Shown: positions 9,173 to 18,580, counted from the stretch's first letter. The stretch is DNA of 64,000 nucleotides from Azophilus sp963663395 (GCA_963663395.1 OY760226.1:3596001-3660000); one strand, 5' to 3'. Notes: a model not told the origin generated them from the sequence alone. Translations and numbers: made by a program.

Positions 9173-11695
9173 CTAACCGACGCCCATGTCTTCCCGCATG
9201 GTCGAGACCACGGCCCCGAACTCGGACTCGTTGTCGTCGCTGAGGGCTGCGAGTACTTCGTGGGCGCGTAGCAGACGTATCTTCTGACCCTTGGGATCGG
9301 CATCCGGCATGGCCATGGACTCACGATTGTCGGGCACCGGGACGGCCTGCTCGTTCACATGGCTCAGTACCAGGTCCATGCTGAGCTGACCGAACGCCTC
9401 CAGGAGAGACGGGCTGGCCCCCTGCACCGCTGCCTCGACGGGCTTTTCGCCGGCCTCCTGAACGACTTCGTGCAGCGTGCCGAGCAGGGCGCTGTCGAGG
9501 TATTCGCACTCGGCAAGGTCGACCACCAGGCGCTTGCCCCGGGCGATGGCGGCCCGGGCGCCCTGCAGTAGCGCCTCGGCGTAGGTCCAGGTAACACGCC
9601 CCTTGAGACAGACGAACCAGGCGTCGCCGGTTTCGCCCCAGGTCAGCAGCGGCGCATCGGCTGGCGGATCGATCTCGAGTGCGGGAACGTCGTCGTCGCT
9701 GCCGAAGTAGCTCTCCCCGGAATGGCCCTCGAGCAGCAACATGGTCACGTCGTCCCGGTCTTCCCGCTCGTGACCGTGTGAGAGATCGATGAACAGTTCG
9801 TCCAGCACGTGCTCTTCCTCGCCGTGCCGGACAAGCGTACTGGCGATGGACGCTATGCTTGGTTGCTCGTCGCCACCGATGTCGAAGATGCCGTCGGTAT
9901 AGAACAGCAGTTGGTCCTGATCGCCCAGTTCGATTTCGCACTCGGCGAAGACCGCGTCCCGGTACAGGCCCAGGGCCGGCCCCGTATGCTCGATCTGCTC
10001 GGTGCCTCCGAAGCGCCCCACCCGGATCGCCGGGCTGTGGCCGGCGGAGGCGATCACTGCCGTGCGTCGCTCGATATCCAGCAGGCAGTATATGCAGGTG
10101 ACGAACATGCCCGGCGTCGTCGGCCCGGCCAGCAGCGACCGGTTGACCTGTTTCAGCGCTTCCGACGGACCGAGTGGCCGGCCCAGGGAGTCCAGGAAGG
10201 ACAGGCGATGCTTGAACAGCACCGACAGCATGGCGGCGCTGACGCCGTGGCCCGAGGCATCGGCAATCACCAGCACCAGGTGGCGGTCGTCGACCTTGAC
10301 GATGTCGAACAGGTCGCCGCCGACGTTGTGCCCGGGACGGTAGAGCGTGTGTACGCAGAACCCTGGAATATCCGGCGGAGAGCCCGGCAACAGCGAACGC
10401 TGGATCACCTCCGCCCGCCGCAGATCGAGTTCCATGGTTTCCGCATGGCTCTCGAGCAGGCGGCAGAGGTCCGCAAGCTGATCGCGCGACTCCTGCAACT
10501 GCGCCGTGCGCTCACGCACCAGTTCCTCCAGGTTATTCTGGTGCAGGGCCAGTGACGTAGTCATGGTATTGAAGGCATGTCCCAGCAGCCCGAGTTCATC
10601 CGGAGTGTCGATGCGCGCCCGCACGGACATGTCGCCGCCTTCGACGGCGCGGGCCACCTTGGCCAGCCGCAGAACCGGCCGGGTGAACACGGCGGCAATC
10701 CGCCCGCCGATCAGCGCGGCGAGCACGAAGAAGACGATGGCGACAATCAGCGACACCAGGCCGATCTGGCCGATGGGCGCATAGGCCTGGTCGGCGGCCA
10801 CCTGGGCAACCATCGCCCAGCCCCCGTGGCCGACCGGCATGTGTACCGACAGCACCTCGCGGCCGAGATAATCGATGGTTTCCGAAAAACCGGTGGCGCC
10901 GTTCAGGGCGGCCCGCATGGAGGCATCGCCGGATGCCTCCATCGACAGCGTCTGGGTCGGCCCGACCGGGAACAGGTAGCGAACCCGGTCGTGACTGCCC
11001 TCAGGTGTATTCCAGACGCCTAGCCGAACCTCGGCGCTGTCGAAAGCGCTGGGCAGGGCCGCGAGTATGTTCAGTTCCGGCTGGGCGTCCACCTCGACGA
11101 TGGCGACGCCGAGGAACCTTCCTGCACGGCTATGCACGGGTGCGGACAGCATGGCGCTGTAGCTGCCCGCGGCGGGTACCGGAAGCCCCAGCGTCGGCTC
11201 GTGCATCCCGTCCATGAAAACACGGCTGCCGGAGAGGTCCGCGCCAAGGTGCGTGACATCCGTTGCGGTCACCACCATCCCGGACGGATCGGTGATGCGG
11301 GTGTTCAGGAAACCCTCGTTGCTCTGCTCGGCGTCAAGCAGCATGCGCGAGGTGACGGCCCGGAACGTGTCGTCGTCGACTTCTCCGTCAAGCCGTTCCT
11401 CGAGCAGTTCGCGCAATCGGGTCTGGCTCGCCACCAGCCGGATGCCATCGTTGCGCTGCCTGACGTGGGCAAGGAGGACTTCGCGGATTCCCTCGGCGCG
11501 CAGGGTCAACTGCTCCTGCACGCTCGTGGTGAGCAACTGGCGCACATAGACGTAGTCGACAATTGTCAGGACGGTGGCGGTGAGCGCGATCAGGATTGCG
11601 AGCAGGAGGATGAATTTACCGCGCAACGAGCGCGCGAGCGGAATATCGGATTCCGCTGCCGAGCGGGGCCCCGCACTCTCCATCTCTCCGGCCAT
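9173..11695 (-). CDS. Membrane sensor SpoIIE/RsbU phosphatase with C-terminal STAS domain
   Basis: An 840-residue fusion. A membrane helix at about 28-51 and another at 311-337 flank an extracytoplasmic Cache-like sensor. Then come a HAMP domain (338-391), a coiled coil, and a PP2C/SpoIIE phosphatase from about 425 with metal motifs GGDLFD (459-464) and DASGHG (479-484). A STAS domain follows near 685-790 (RLVVDLAECEYLDSALLGTL), with a Ser at the usual phosphorylation site. RsbU-type phosphatases dephosphorylate STAS anti-sigma antagonists; here a substrate-like domain is fused in cis. It sits 6 bp upstream of the ABC exporter genes, hinting at coupled stress sensing and export. No anti-sigma kinase gene is present in the window. 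Confidence 0.88.
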   Translation of the reverse strand: MAGEMESAGPRSAAESDIPLARSLRGKFILLLAILIALTATVLTIVDYVYVRQLLTTSVQEQLTLRAEGIREVLLAHVRQRNDGIRLVASQTRLRELLEERLDGEVDDDTFRAVTSRMLLDAEQSNEGFLNTRITDPSGMVVTATDVTHLGADLSGSRVFMDGMHEPTLGLPVPAAGSYSAMLSAPVHSRAGRFLGVAIVEVDAQPELNILAALPSAFDSAEVRLGVWNTPEGSHDRVRYLFPVGPTQTLSMEASGDASMRAALNGATGFSETIDYLGREVLSVHMPVGHGGWAMVAQVAADQAYAPIGQIGLVSLIVAIVFFVLAALIGGRIAAVFTRPVLRLAKVARAVEGGDMSVRARIDTPDELGLLGHAFNTMTTSLALHQNNLEELVRERTAQLQESRDQLADLCRLLESHAETMELDLRRAEVIQRSLLPGSPPDIPGFCVHTLYRPGHNVGGDLFDIVKVDDRHLVLVIADASGHGVSAAMLSVLFKHRLSFLDSLGRPLGPSEALKQVNRSLLAGPTTPGMFVTCIYCLLDIERRTAVIASAGHSPAIRVGRFGGTEQIEHTGPALGLYRDAVFAECEIELGDQDQLLFYTDGIFDIGGDEQPSIASIASTLVRHGEEEHVLDELFIDLSHGHEREDRDDVTMLLLEGHSGESYFGSDDDVPALEIDPPADAPLLTWGETGDAWFVCLKGRVTWTYAEALLQGARAAIARGKRLVVDLAECEYLDSALLGTLHEVVQEAGEKPVEAAVQGASPSLLEAFGQLSMDLVLSHVNEQAVPVPDNRESMAMPDADPKGQKIRLLRAHEVLAALSDDNESEFGAVVSTMREDMGVG

Positions 11696-11818
11696 CCGGC
11701 ATATTTTAGCAGAAGCGGGTGTCGGTTATCGCTCCGGCGACAGTGGCGCCCGTGCCTCCTCCAGCAGCATTCACGCCGGCCTTGCGGCGAGTGCTGCCAG
11801 AATCCTTGAATCGCCCCG

Positions 11819-13168
11819 TCAGCCGCCTATTCCGAAGAGAAAGATGACCAGTACCGCAGCGGATGCGACGTAGCGGACGAGAAAGCGCCAGGCATCCAGA
11901 AGCGCATCGCTGCTCATCGCCAGTTCCTCCCGGGCCGCTGCCCGGCTCACGAACCACCCGGCAAAAACGGCGATCAGCAGCCCGCCCAGAGGCAGCATGA
12001 TCTGGTTGGGTATGTAGTCGAACACCGCGTGCAGGTCGTTGCCGAACACCCGAACGTGACTCAGGACGTTGAACGACAGAACGCTCACCAGGCTGAGTAC
12101 CGCTATGCCCGAAAGCACCGCCACGGCGCTCTTGTGCCGCTCGAAGCCCCGGTGCTCCTGCATCCAGGCCGTTATGGCCTCCACCAGCCCGACCATAGAC
12201 GTGATGGCGGCGACCGACAGCAACAGGAAGAACAGCACGCTGACCAGATGACCCCCGGGCATCTGTGCGAAAGCGACCGGCAGGGTCTGGAATATCAGCC
12301 CGGTGCCGCCCGCCGGGTCGAGGCCGAAATTGAAAACGACCGGGAAGATGACAAGCCCGGCAAGCAGGGCGACCAGGGTGTCCGCCGAGACGATGATCAG
12401 GGCGCTGCCGGCGATGGATATTTTTTTCGGCAGGTAGGCGCCGAACGTCATCATCCCCCCCATCGCCACGCCGATCGAAAAGAAGGCCTGCCCCACGGCG
12501 GCCAGAATCATCGGCCCGTTGACCTTGCTGAAATCGGGGGCGAACAGGTACGTCAGGGCCTGCCCGAAACCCCCGGCGAAAACGTTGTAGGCCGCCAGCG
12601 CCACCAGCAGGCCGAAGAGGGTGGGCATCAGCACCCTGACCGCCCGTTCGATCCCGGAGCGCACGCCGGCGTAGATGATGGTTCCGGTGATGGCCAGCCC
12701 CAGCACCGTCCAGAAAATCAGGCCGGGGATATCGGCCAGCACAGCATCGAATTCCGACTTCGCCCCGGGCCCGTCAATACCGGCAAAGCCCGTCGTCAAC
12801 GCCTTGAAGAGATAGAGCAGCACCCAGCCGGCGATGACGCAGTAGACTACCTGGATCAGAAAGGCGGCAACGAGATTCATGCCGCCCGCCCACTGCCATT
12901 GCCGGGATTGCCCCTCCGCCAATGCGACGGCGCGCATCGACCCCGGCGGACTCATCCGGCCCCGGCGCCCGATCATGACTTCGGCGATCAGTATCGGCAC
13001 GCCAATGGCGAATGCACAGACAAGATAGACGACCACGAAGGCGGCGCCGCCGTTCTCGCCCGTAATGTAGGGAAAGCGCCAGATGTTGCCGAGCCCGACC
13101 GCGAAGCCGATGGACGCCAGCAGGAATCCCGCCCTCGAGGACCATTGCTCGCCCGCCACACTCGCCAT
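11819..13168 (-). CDS. Neurotransmitter:sodium symporter (NSS) family transporter
   Basis: A 449-residue integral membrane protein of LeuT/MhsT size. The first helix contains GFAVGLGNIWRFPYI and TGENGGAAF, the unwound sodium/substrate-binding motif that defines the family. About 11-12 membrane helices follow. These transporters import amino acids or similar solutes with sodium. The start was set at 13168 because a strong GGGAGGG RBS lies 6 nt upstream; the further in-frame ATG at 13192 lacks one. It is divergent from the gamma-glutamyltransferase gene across about 250 bp. The substrate cannot be read from the sequence. Confidence 0.92.
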   Translation of the reverse strand: MASVAGEQWSSRAGFLLASIGFAVGLGNIWRFPYITGENGGAAFVVVYLVCAFAIGVPILIAEVMIGRRGRMSPPGSMRAVALAEGQSRQWQWAGGMNLVAAFLIQVVYCVIAGWVLLYLFKALTTGFAGIDGPGAKSEFDAVLADIPGLIFWTVLGLAITGTIIYAGVRSGIERAVRVLMPTLFGLLVALAAYNVFAGGFGQALTYLFAPDFSKVNGPMILAAVGQAFFSIGVAMGGMMTFGAYLPKKISIAGSALIIVSADTLVALLAGLVIFPVVFNFGLDPAGGTGLIFQTLPVAFAQMPGGHLVSVLFFLLLSVAAITSMVGLVEAITAWMQEHRGFERHKSAVAVLSGIAVLSLVSVLSFNVLSHVRVFGNDLHAVFDYIPNQIMLPLGGLLIAVFAGWFVSRAAAREELAMSSDALLDAWRFLVRYVASAAVLVIFLFGIGG

Positions 13169-13419
13169 TGCTTTCCCTCCCGATTGCCGCATCGCCGGCC
13201 CGGCGCGTCATTGCAGACCGATGCCGGACGGATTCTGTCGCGACCGGTCAATATGGCCACCCCCTGCAAAGCTGTCAATCAAGGTGCCCTCCGGGCCCCG
13301 GCGTACCGGTTCCCGAGCGACGCGCCAGCCCGCGAAGCCCGGCGACCGGAATTTCAAGCCGCGCCGGGGAGCGTGCCGTCACCTCGGAAATTCACCGCGC
13401 GCGTTGCTACCATGCACCG

Positions 13420-14985
13420 ATGATCGACTTTCGCCAGCCCTACCCGTCGACCCGGTCGCCGGTTTGCGCAGCCAACCTGGTGGCAACGTCCCAGCCGCTT
13501 GCCGTGCAGGCCGGCGTCGATGCGCTGCGTCGGGGCGGCAACGCCGTGGACGCCGCCCTTGCCACCGCCATTACGCTGGCCGTGGTCGAGCCGAACAACA
13601 ACGGCGCGGGCAGCGATGCGTTCGCCATCGTCTGGGACGGCGACTCGCTCACCGGGTTGAACGCTTCCGGGCGCTCGCCGGCCGGCTGGACTCCGGAGCG
13701 GTACGCCGGCCGCGGCTCGATGCCGAACCGGGGCTGGGATGCAGTGACGGTGCCCGGCGCCGTCAGCGCCTGGGTCGCGCTGTCCGGCCGCTACGGCAGG
13801 CTGCCTTTTCCCGAACTGTTCAACGATGCGATCCGCTATGCCGAAGCGGGTTTTCAGGTGGGCCCCAAGACCGGTTTCTACTGGCAGTTCGCCGAGGAAG
13901 CCTATCGAGGCTTCGAGCACTTCGCCGAACACTTCCTGCCTGCGCCCGCACCCGGCGACCTGTTCCGGCGCCCGGACCTGGCGGCGACGCTCGCGGAGAT
14001 TGCCGAGACGCGCGGTGAGTCCTTCTACCGCGGCAGGCTGGCCGAACGGATCGAGGCCGCGTCCATCGCCGAAGGCGGCGCCATGCGCATGGCCGACCTG
14101 GCGGAACACCGCGCCGACTGGGTCGCTCCACTGGCCCAGGACTACCGCAAGGTAACCCTCCACGAGATTCCGCCCAACGGACAGGGGCTCGCCGCCCAGA
14201 TCGCGCTGGGCATCCTGCAGCACCTCGATGTCGCCCCCCTGGACTCCGAAGCGGGCGTCCATCGGGAACTCGAAGCCATGAAGATGGCCATTCGCGCGGC
14301 CTTCGATCATTTCGCCGACCCTGCGGCAATGCAGGTGTCACCGGAGGAGTTGCTGGACGAAAGCTCACTCAAGCGGGCCGCGCAGCGCATCCGAAAGCAG
14401 GCCAATTCGCTGCCGCCGGTGGCCCTGCCAACCAGCCGCGACACCGTCTATCTGACCGCGGCCGACGCCGACGGGATGATGGTTTCCATGATCCAGTCGA
14501 ACTACGAAGGGTTCGGTTCCGGGGTCGTCGTCCCCGGCACCGGCATTGCCATGCAGAACCGGGGGCTGGGTTTCGTGCTGGAGTCGGGCCATCCAAACCG
14601 GGTCGGCCCGAAAAAGCGCCCCTACCACACCATCATTCCGGGTTTCGTAACCCGCGACGGCGCGCCCGCAATGAGCTTCGGGGTCATGGGCGGCCACATG
14701 CAGCACCAGGGCCACGTACAGATGGTGCGGCGCATCTTCGACCAGGGCCAGAATCCCCAGGCCGCCAGCGATGCGCCGCGCTGGCACGTCTACCCGGATT
14801 TCAGCGTGGGCCTGGAAACCGGTTTCGACCACGGAGTGGCACAGGGACTGGCCGACCGGGGCCACCGGGTTCGATTCGAACCGGCCGAGCCCGTGTTCGG
14901 CGGCGCTCAACTCATCCTGAAGACGGATTCCGGCTACGTGGGCGGGTCCGACCACCGCAAGGAAGGGCTGGTCGCCGGCTTTTGA
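13420..14985 (+). CDS. Gamma-glutamyltransferase family protein
   Basis: A 521-residue Ntn-hydrolase precursor. It begins RSPVCAANLVATSQPLAVQAG and contains GGNAVDAALATAITLAVVEP, GAGSDAF and DAVTVPGAVSAW, all standard large-subunit signatures. The autoprocessing site lies in TSRDTVYLTAADADG, where a Thr would become the small-subunit nucleophile. The family cleaves or transfers gamma-glutamyl groups (glutathione), or acts as a cephalosporin/glutaryl acylase. No signal peptide is visible, so this member looks cytoplasmic. The start chosen is the ATG at 13420; the upstream in-frame sequence has no family resemblance. Confidence 0.9.
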   Translation: MIDFRQPYPSTRSPVCAANLVATSQPLAVQAGVDALRRGGNAVDAALATAITLAVVEPNNNGAGSDAFAIVWDGDSLTGLNASGRSPAGWTPERYAGRGSMPNRGWDAVTVPGAVSAWVALSGRYGRLPFPELFNDAIRYAEAGFQVGPKTGFYWQFAEEAYRGFEHFAEHFLPAPAPGDLFRRPDLAATLAEIAETRGESFYRGRLAERIEAASIAEGGAMRMADLAEHRADWVAPLAQDYRKVTLHEIPPNGQGLAAQIALGILQHLDVAPLDSEAGVHRELEAMKMAIRAAFDHFADPAAMQVSPEELLDESSLKRAAQRIRKQANSLPPVALPTSRDTVYLTAADADGMMVSMIQSNYEGFGSGVVVPGTGIAMQNRGLGFVLESGHPNRVGPKKRPYHTIIPGFVTRDGAPAMSFGVMGGHMQHQGHVQMVRRIFDQGQNPQAASDAPRWHVYPDFSVGLETGFDHGVAQGLADRGHRVRFEPAEPVFGGAQLILKTDSGYVGGSDHRKEGLVAGF

Positions 14986-15019
14986 GTTCCCCGTTGGCCG
15001 ATTGCCCGTTTTCCTGAAA

Positions 15020-15037
15020 AGGATAACGGGTTATCCT
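15020..15037 (+). promoter_or_regulatory. Inverted repeat AGGATAA-CGGG-TTATCCT
   Basis: A perfect 7-bp dyad with a 4-base centre, flanked by A-rich sequence, sits 25 bp before the flavin hydroxylase-like gene and 34 bp after the gamma-glutamyltransferase stop. The position and symmetry suit a repressor operator for the downstream gene; a weak terminator is the alternative. Confidence 0.4.
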
Positions 15038-15062
15038 AAAAAGACAGCGGAAGGATGCAATC

Positions 15063-16295
15063 ATGGCCGAAGCAACCCAGCAGACATTTTTCACCGAAAC
15101 GCCTCTCGAGCGGGTGCACCGGATCAGGGACGCCATCGTGGAAGGCGGTGACGAAGCCCAGAAGGCAAGGCGGCTGCCGGCGGAAACGGCCGAAATCCTC
15201 ATCCAGGAAGGCCTGTACCGGTTTACCCTGCCCCACGAACTGGGCGGCGAAAACGCCAGCGTCCGCGAAACCATCGAAATCCTCGAGGCCATCGCCGCCA
15301 TCGACGGTTCGGTGGGCTGGAATATCATGATCGGCTCGGAGATCAACGCCATTGCCGCGGGCGGCATGGACCCGGCCATCGCCAAGGAAGTCTACCTGGA
15401 CAACCCCCGGGTGATCATGTGCGGCGGCGGCGGGCCCGGAACCCAACCCTCCTATGCAATCGAACAGAAGGACGGCAGCTACCGGGTGTGGGGCCAGGCC
15501 ACCTTCCTCTCCGGCTGCCACAACGCCGAGTGGGCCTTCATGGTGGCGCCCATCGTCGAGGACGGCAATCCGAAGATGGACGACGCCGGCGTCCCGATCT
15601 TCCGCATGTGGTTCCTGCACAAGAGCGAGTGGGAGATCAAGGACACCTGGCACATGGCGGGGCTGCGCGGCTCCGGCAGCCACGATGTGTTTGCCGATGG
15701 CGCCCTGGTGCCGGAACGACTGGTGCCGGTGGAACTCTTCAGCGTACCGGCACACTACCCGAACCCGGTATTCCGCATCCCCGTGGCGCTCAGGCTGTCG
15801 TTCAACAAGGCAGCCGTCGCCATCGGCGTCGCCAGAGGCGCCCTCGACGCCTTCTCCGACATCGCCCAGAACAAGGTTCCGCTGTTGACCACCTCCACCC
15901 TCAGAGACAAGCCCATCGCCCACTACCGCATGGGCGAAGGCGAAGCTTCGCTGCGCGCGGCCCGGTCCTTCCTGATGGAAACCATGGACGACGTGGTGGA
16001 GGAACTGGAGGCCGGCGCGCCCACGCCCGGCCCCGAGACCACCAAGCTCGCCCGGCTGGCCTGCACTCATGCAGCGAATGTATCCATGCACGTCGTCGAC
16101 AGCGTGCACAACGCGGCGGGCACGACCAGCCTGCGCATGGATTGCCCGCTGGAACGCAAGCTCCGCGATGCCCACGGCTGCGCCACCCACCGCTGGGTTG
16201 CGCACCCGCTGTATGCGGAACTCGGCAAGATGTTCCTCGGACACCCGGGCCTGCCCGAATTTTCCGGGGAAGGGGACGCGCAACCGGGCAAGTGA
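15063..16295 (+). CDS. Acyl-CoA dehydrogenase-fold flavin monooxygenase/hydroxylase-like protein
   Basis: A 410-residue protein of the acyl-CoA dehydrogenase superfamily, related to the group that includes HsaA, HpaB-like and DszC hydroxylases. The N-terminal helical domain (LPHELGGENASVRETIEILE), the AAIDGSVGW core and the later GLRGSGSHDVFADGALVPE strand are all present. It lacks the usual acyl-CoA dehydrogenase C-terminus with the (Q)RNIL/GERxLG signature. Such enzymes use reduced flavin and oxygen to hydroxylate substrates, or act as unusual dehydrogenases. GGAAGGA precedes the ATG. The DUF1330 gene follows after 57 bp. Function within the superfamily is not certain. Confidence 0.8.
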   Translation: MAEATQQTFFTETPLERVHRIRDAIVEGGDEAQKARRLPAETAEILIQEGLYRFTLPHELGGENASVRETIEILEAIAAIDGSVGWNIMIGSEINAIAAGGMDPAIAKEVYLDNPRVIMCGGGGPGTQPSYAIEQKDGSYRVWGQATFLSGCHNAEWAFMVAPIVEDGNPKMDDAGVPIFRMWFLHKSEWEIKDTWHMAGLRGSGSHDVFADGALVPERLVPVELFSVPAHYPNPVFRIPVALRLSFNKAAVAIGVARGALDAFSDIAQNKVPLLTTSTLRDKPIAHYRMGEGEASLRAARSFLMETMDDVVEELEAGAPTPGPETTKLARLACTHAANVSMHVVDSVHNAAGTTSLRMDCPLERKLRDAHGCATHRWVAHPLYAELGKMFLGHPGLPEFSGEGDAQPGK

Positions 16296-16352
16296 GCTCC
16301 GGTTCCAGATCAAACAAACCAGCGGCCCCGCCGGTCGCTTGAGGAGTATGCA

Positions 16353-16649
16353 ATGGCAGCTTATTTCGTTCTTCAATACGAAGTGAATGACCGCGACCTG
16401 TACCGCGAATACCAGGTCGGCGCCGGCGCGACCGCCCAGGCCCACGGGGTCGAGGTGGTCGTCTACGACGAGGCCGCGGAAACCATCGAAGGGACACCGC
16501 CGGGCAAGCAGACGATAGTGCTGAAGTTCCGGGACACCGACCACTTCCGCGAGTGGTACGACTCCGACGAATACCAGGCGGTGATCGGCAAGCGCCACGC
16601 CGCCACCGACGGCTTCGGCGTCCTGTCCCAGTCAATGAACGTGCAGTAG
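16353..16649 (+). CDS. DUF1330 family protein
   Basis: A 98-residue protein with the ferredoxin-like dimeric alpha/beta barrel pattern. It has MAAYFVLQYEVNDRDLYREY at the start, GTPPGKQTIVLKFRDTDHFR in the middle and a WYDSDEYQAVIGKR motif near the end, all typical of DUF1330. The biochemical role of the family is unknown. Small dimeric barrels of this kind often accompany monooxygenases, and the preceding gene is a flavin hydroxylase-like protein. GAGGAG precedes the ATG. Confidence 0.88.
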   Translation: MAAYFVLQYEVNDRDLYREYQVGAGATAQAHGVEVVVYDEAAETIEGTPPGKQTIVLKFRDTDHFREWYDSDEYQAVIGKRHAATDGFGVLSQSMNVQ

Positions 16650-16753
16650 CCAATAGCGACGGCGACGCTGACCGGGCGCCGCCGGGACAATCAGCACCTG
16701 CGAGCAGGAAACCCGACGCCTCGGCGCGCTGAAGCGGCGCACTAATGTGCGGC

Positions 16754-17035
16754 GAACAACGCCGAATCTCGGAAAAGAGTTCGCATGCGGGGTCGCCGCC
16801 GGTCGGGCGTAGCCCGAGCCGAAGCACCGCTTCGGCAGGTGGCGACGCCCCGTAACTGGTTGCGGGGCCGGGTGCCAAACTTTCGGCGCGTTAAGCTCGT
16901 CCGAACGCCTCGCGTACATCAAGACAACGAGGCCGCGCGCCGAAAGGGAAGCCCCGCATGCGAACTCGCTGCCCGGTGCTGGCGGCTGTTCCATAGAAAC
17001 CAAAGATCCACATGGGCAATTTGTTCCATCCGAGC
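16754..17035 (+). repeat. Palindromic intergenic repeat, copy 1
   Basis: This non-coding block fills most of the 466-bp gap between the DUF1330 and ALDH genes. An arm starting GAGTTCGCATGCGGGG (16777) and its complement ending CCCCGCATGCGAACTC (arm 16937-16967) flank a core that is present, reverse-complemented, at 22431-22630. Relative to that copy, the left arm here is interrupted at 16792 by about 85 bp containing its own hairpin (GCCGAAGC at 16818-16825 with GCTTCGGC at 16829-16836, inside GTCGCC...GGCGAC at 16792-16846). The homology continues to about 17035. There is no coding capacity; it looks like a non-autonomous mobile or REP/MITE-like element with a nested second palindrome. Confidence 0.75.
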
Positions 17036-17115
17036 CTGTCCCCGCGCTTGGCAGCCCCGAATTTGGTGGTAAGCTACCGCCCCCCAATTTCCGGACACAC
17101 GTGAAGGGTAAAACC

Positions 17116-18552
17116 GTGAGCAATCGACAGAAATTCTATATCAACGGCGAGTGGGTAAAGCCCGCCGGCACCAAGACCCTGGCGGTCATCAATCCCGCCA
17201 ACGAAGAGCCCATCGATGATATCGCCCTCGGTAACGAGGAAGACGTCAACCGGGCCGTCGCCGCGGCCAAGGCTGCGTTCGAGACTTTCTCCCAAACCAC
17301 CCGGGAAGAGCGCGTCGCGATGATGGAGCGCATCGTCGGCGTCTACCAGGGGCGCATGGACGAAGTGGCAGCGACCATCAGCGAAGAGATGGGCGCGCCC
17401 ATGTTCCTCGCCAAGGCCGCCCAGGCACCGATGGGCATCGCCCACATGATGACCAACCTGAACGTACTGAAGACCTTCGAGTTCGAAGAAGACCTGGGTA
17501 CGTCCCACATCGTCAAGGAACCCGCGGGCGTCTGCGGCTTCATCACCCCCTGGAACTGGCCGATCAACCAGATCGCCTGCAAGGTGGCCCCGGCCCTGGC
17601 AGCCGGCTGCACCATGGTGCTCAAGCCCTCGGAAGTGGCCCCCTTCAATGCCGTTCTCTTTGCCGAGATTCTCGACGAGGCCGGCGTTCCCCCAGGGGTC
17701 TTCAACCTGGTCAACGGCGACGGGCCGACGGTGGGCGTGGCGCTGTCCTCGCATCCCGATGTCGACATGATGTCGTTCACCGGTTCGACACGCGCGGGCA
17801 TAGAGGTGGCGAAAAACGCAGCGCCCACGGTCAAGCGCGTCACCCAGGAACTCGGCGGCAAGTCTGCCAACATCATTCTCGACGATGCCGATTTCCAGGC
17901 CGTCATTGCCCGGGACATGGCGGGCATGTGCACCAACTCCGGCCAGTCCTGCAACGCGCCGACGCGCATGCTCGTCCCGAACGGGCGCATGGACGAGGCC
18001 GCGGCCATTGCCCGGTCAGCCGCCGAAGGCATCAAGGTCGGCGATCCCAAAGCAGCGGACACCAACATCGGCCCGGTGGTCTCCGAAGTCCAGTTCAACA
18101 AGATCCAGGGGCTTATCCAGAAGGGTATCGATGAGGGAGCCAGGCTCGAGACCGGCGGCCCCGGCCGCCCCGACGGGCTGAATCGCGGCTACTACGTGAA
18201 GCCCACGGTGTTCTCCCACGTCACCAACGACATGACCATCGCCCGGGAGGAGATTTTCGGTCCCGTGCTGTCGCTGATCGGCTACGAGGACGACGAAGAC
18301 GCGGTGCGCATAGCCAACGACACGCCATACGGCTTGTCCGGCTACATTTCCGCCGGCGACCCGGACCGGGCCAGGGCCATGGCGCGGCGCATTCGCTCCG
18401 GCAACGTCCACCTGAACGGTGCGTCGGTAGACCCCAGCGCGCCTTTCGGCGGCTACAAGCAGTCCGGTAACGGCCGCGAGTGGGGTACGCACGGCTTCGA
18501 GGAGTTCCTCGAGGTGAAGGCGATACTCGGCTACAACGCAGCCGCCGGCTGA
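17116..18552 (+). CDS. Aldehyde dehydrogenase family protein
   Basis: A 478-residue NAD(P)-dependent aldehyde dehydrogenase. Asn147 in PWNWP, Glu245 in QELGGKSAN and Cys279 in NSGQSCNAPTR form the catalytic set, and the EEIFGPVLS and PFGGYKQSGNGRE motifs follow. It would oxidise an aldehyde to its acid in the cytosol, for example a product of the P450s or PQQ dehydrogenase; that link is inferred. The GTG at 17116 was chosen because GAAGGG lies 7-8 nt upstream; an earlier in-frame GTG at 17101 has no RBS. Repeat copy 1 lies immediately upstream. Confidence 0.93.
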   Translation: MSNRQKFYINGEWVKPAGTKTLAVINPANEEPIDDIALGNEEDVNRAVAAAKAAFETFSQTTREERVAMMERIVGVYQGRMDEVAATISEEMGAPMFLAKAAQAPMGIAHMMTNLNVLKTFEFEEDLGTSHIVKEPAGVCGFITPWNWPINQIACKVAPALAAGCTMVLKPSEVAPFNAVLFAEILDEAGVPPGVFNLVNGDGPTVGVALSSHPDVDMMSFTGSTRAGIEVAKNAAPTVKRVTQELGGKSANIILDDADFQAVIARDMAGMCTNSGQSCNAPTRMLVPNGRMDEAAAIARSAAEGIKVGDPKAADTNIGPVVSEVQFNKIQGLIQKGIDEGARLETGGPGRPDGLNRGYYVKPTVFSHVTNDMTIAREEIFGPVLSLIGYEDDEDAVRIANDTPYGLSGYISAGDPDRARAMARRIRSGNVHLNGASVDPSAPFGGYKQSGNGREWGTHGFEEFLEVKAILGYNAAAG

Positions 18553-18580
18553 GCCCGTCTCGGTTGCCGAGGACCTGTGC

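Noticed and set aside
12029..13423. 464-codon plus-strand frame opposite the NSS transporter
   Set aside because: The composition is low-complexity His/Gln/Arg/Gly-rich, as expected from antisense of a membrane protein gene; there is no conserved motif.
15036..16598. 520-codon minus-strand frame opposite the flavin hydroxylase-like and DUF1330 genes
   Set aside because: It spans two well-supported genes on the other strand and has no family resemblance.
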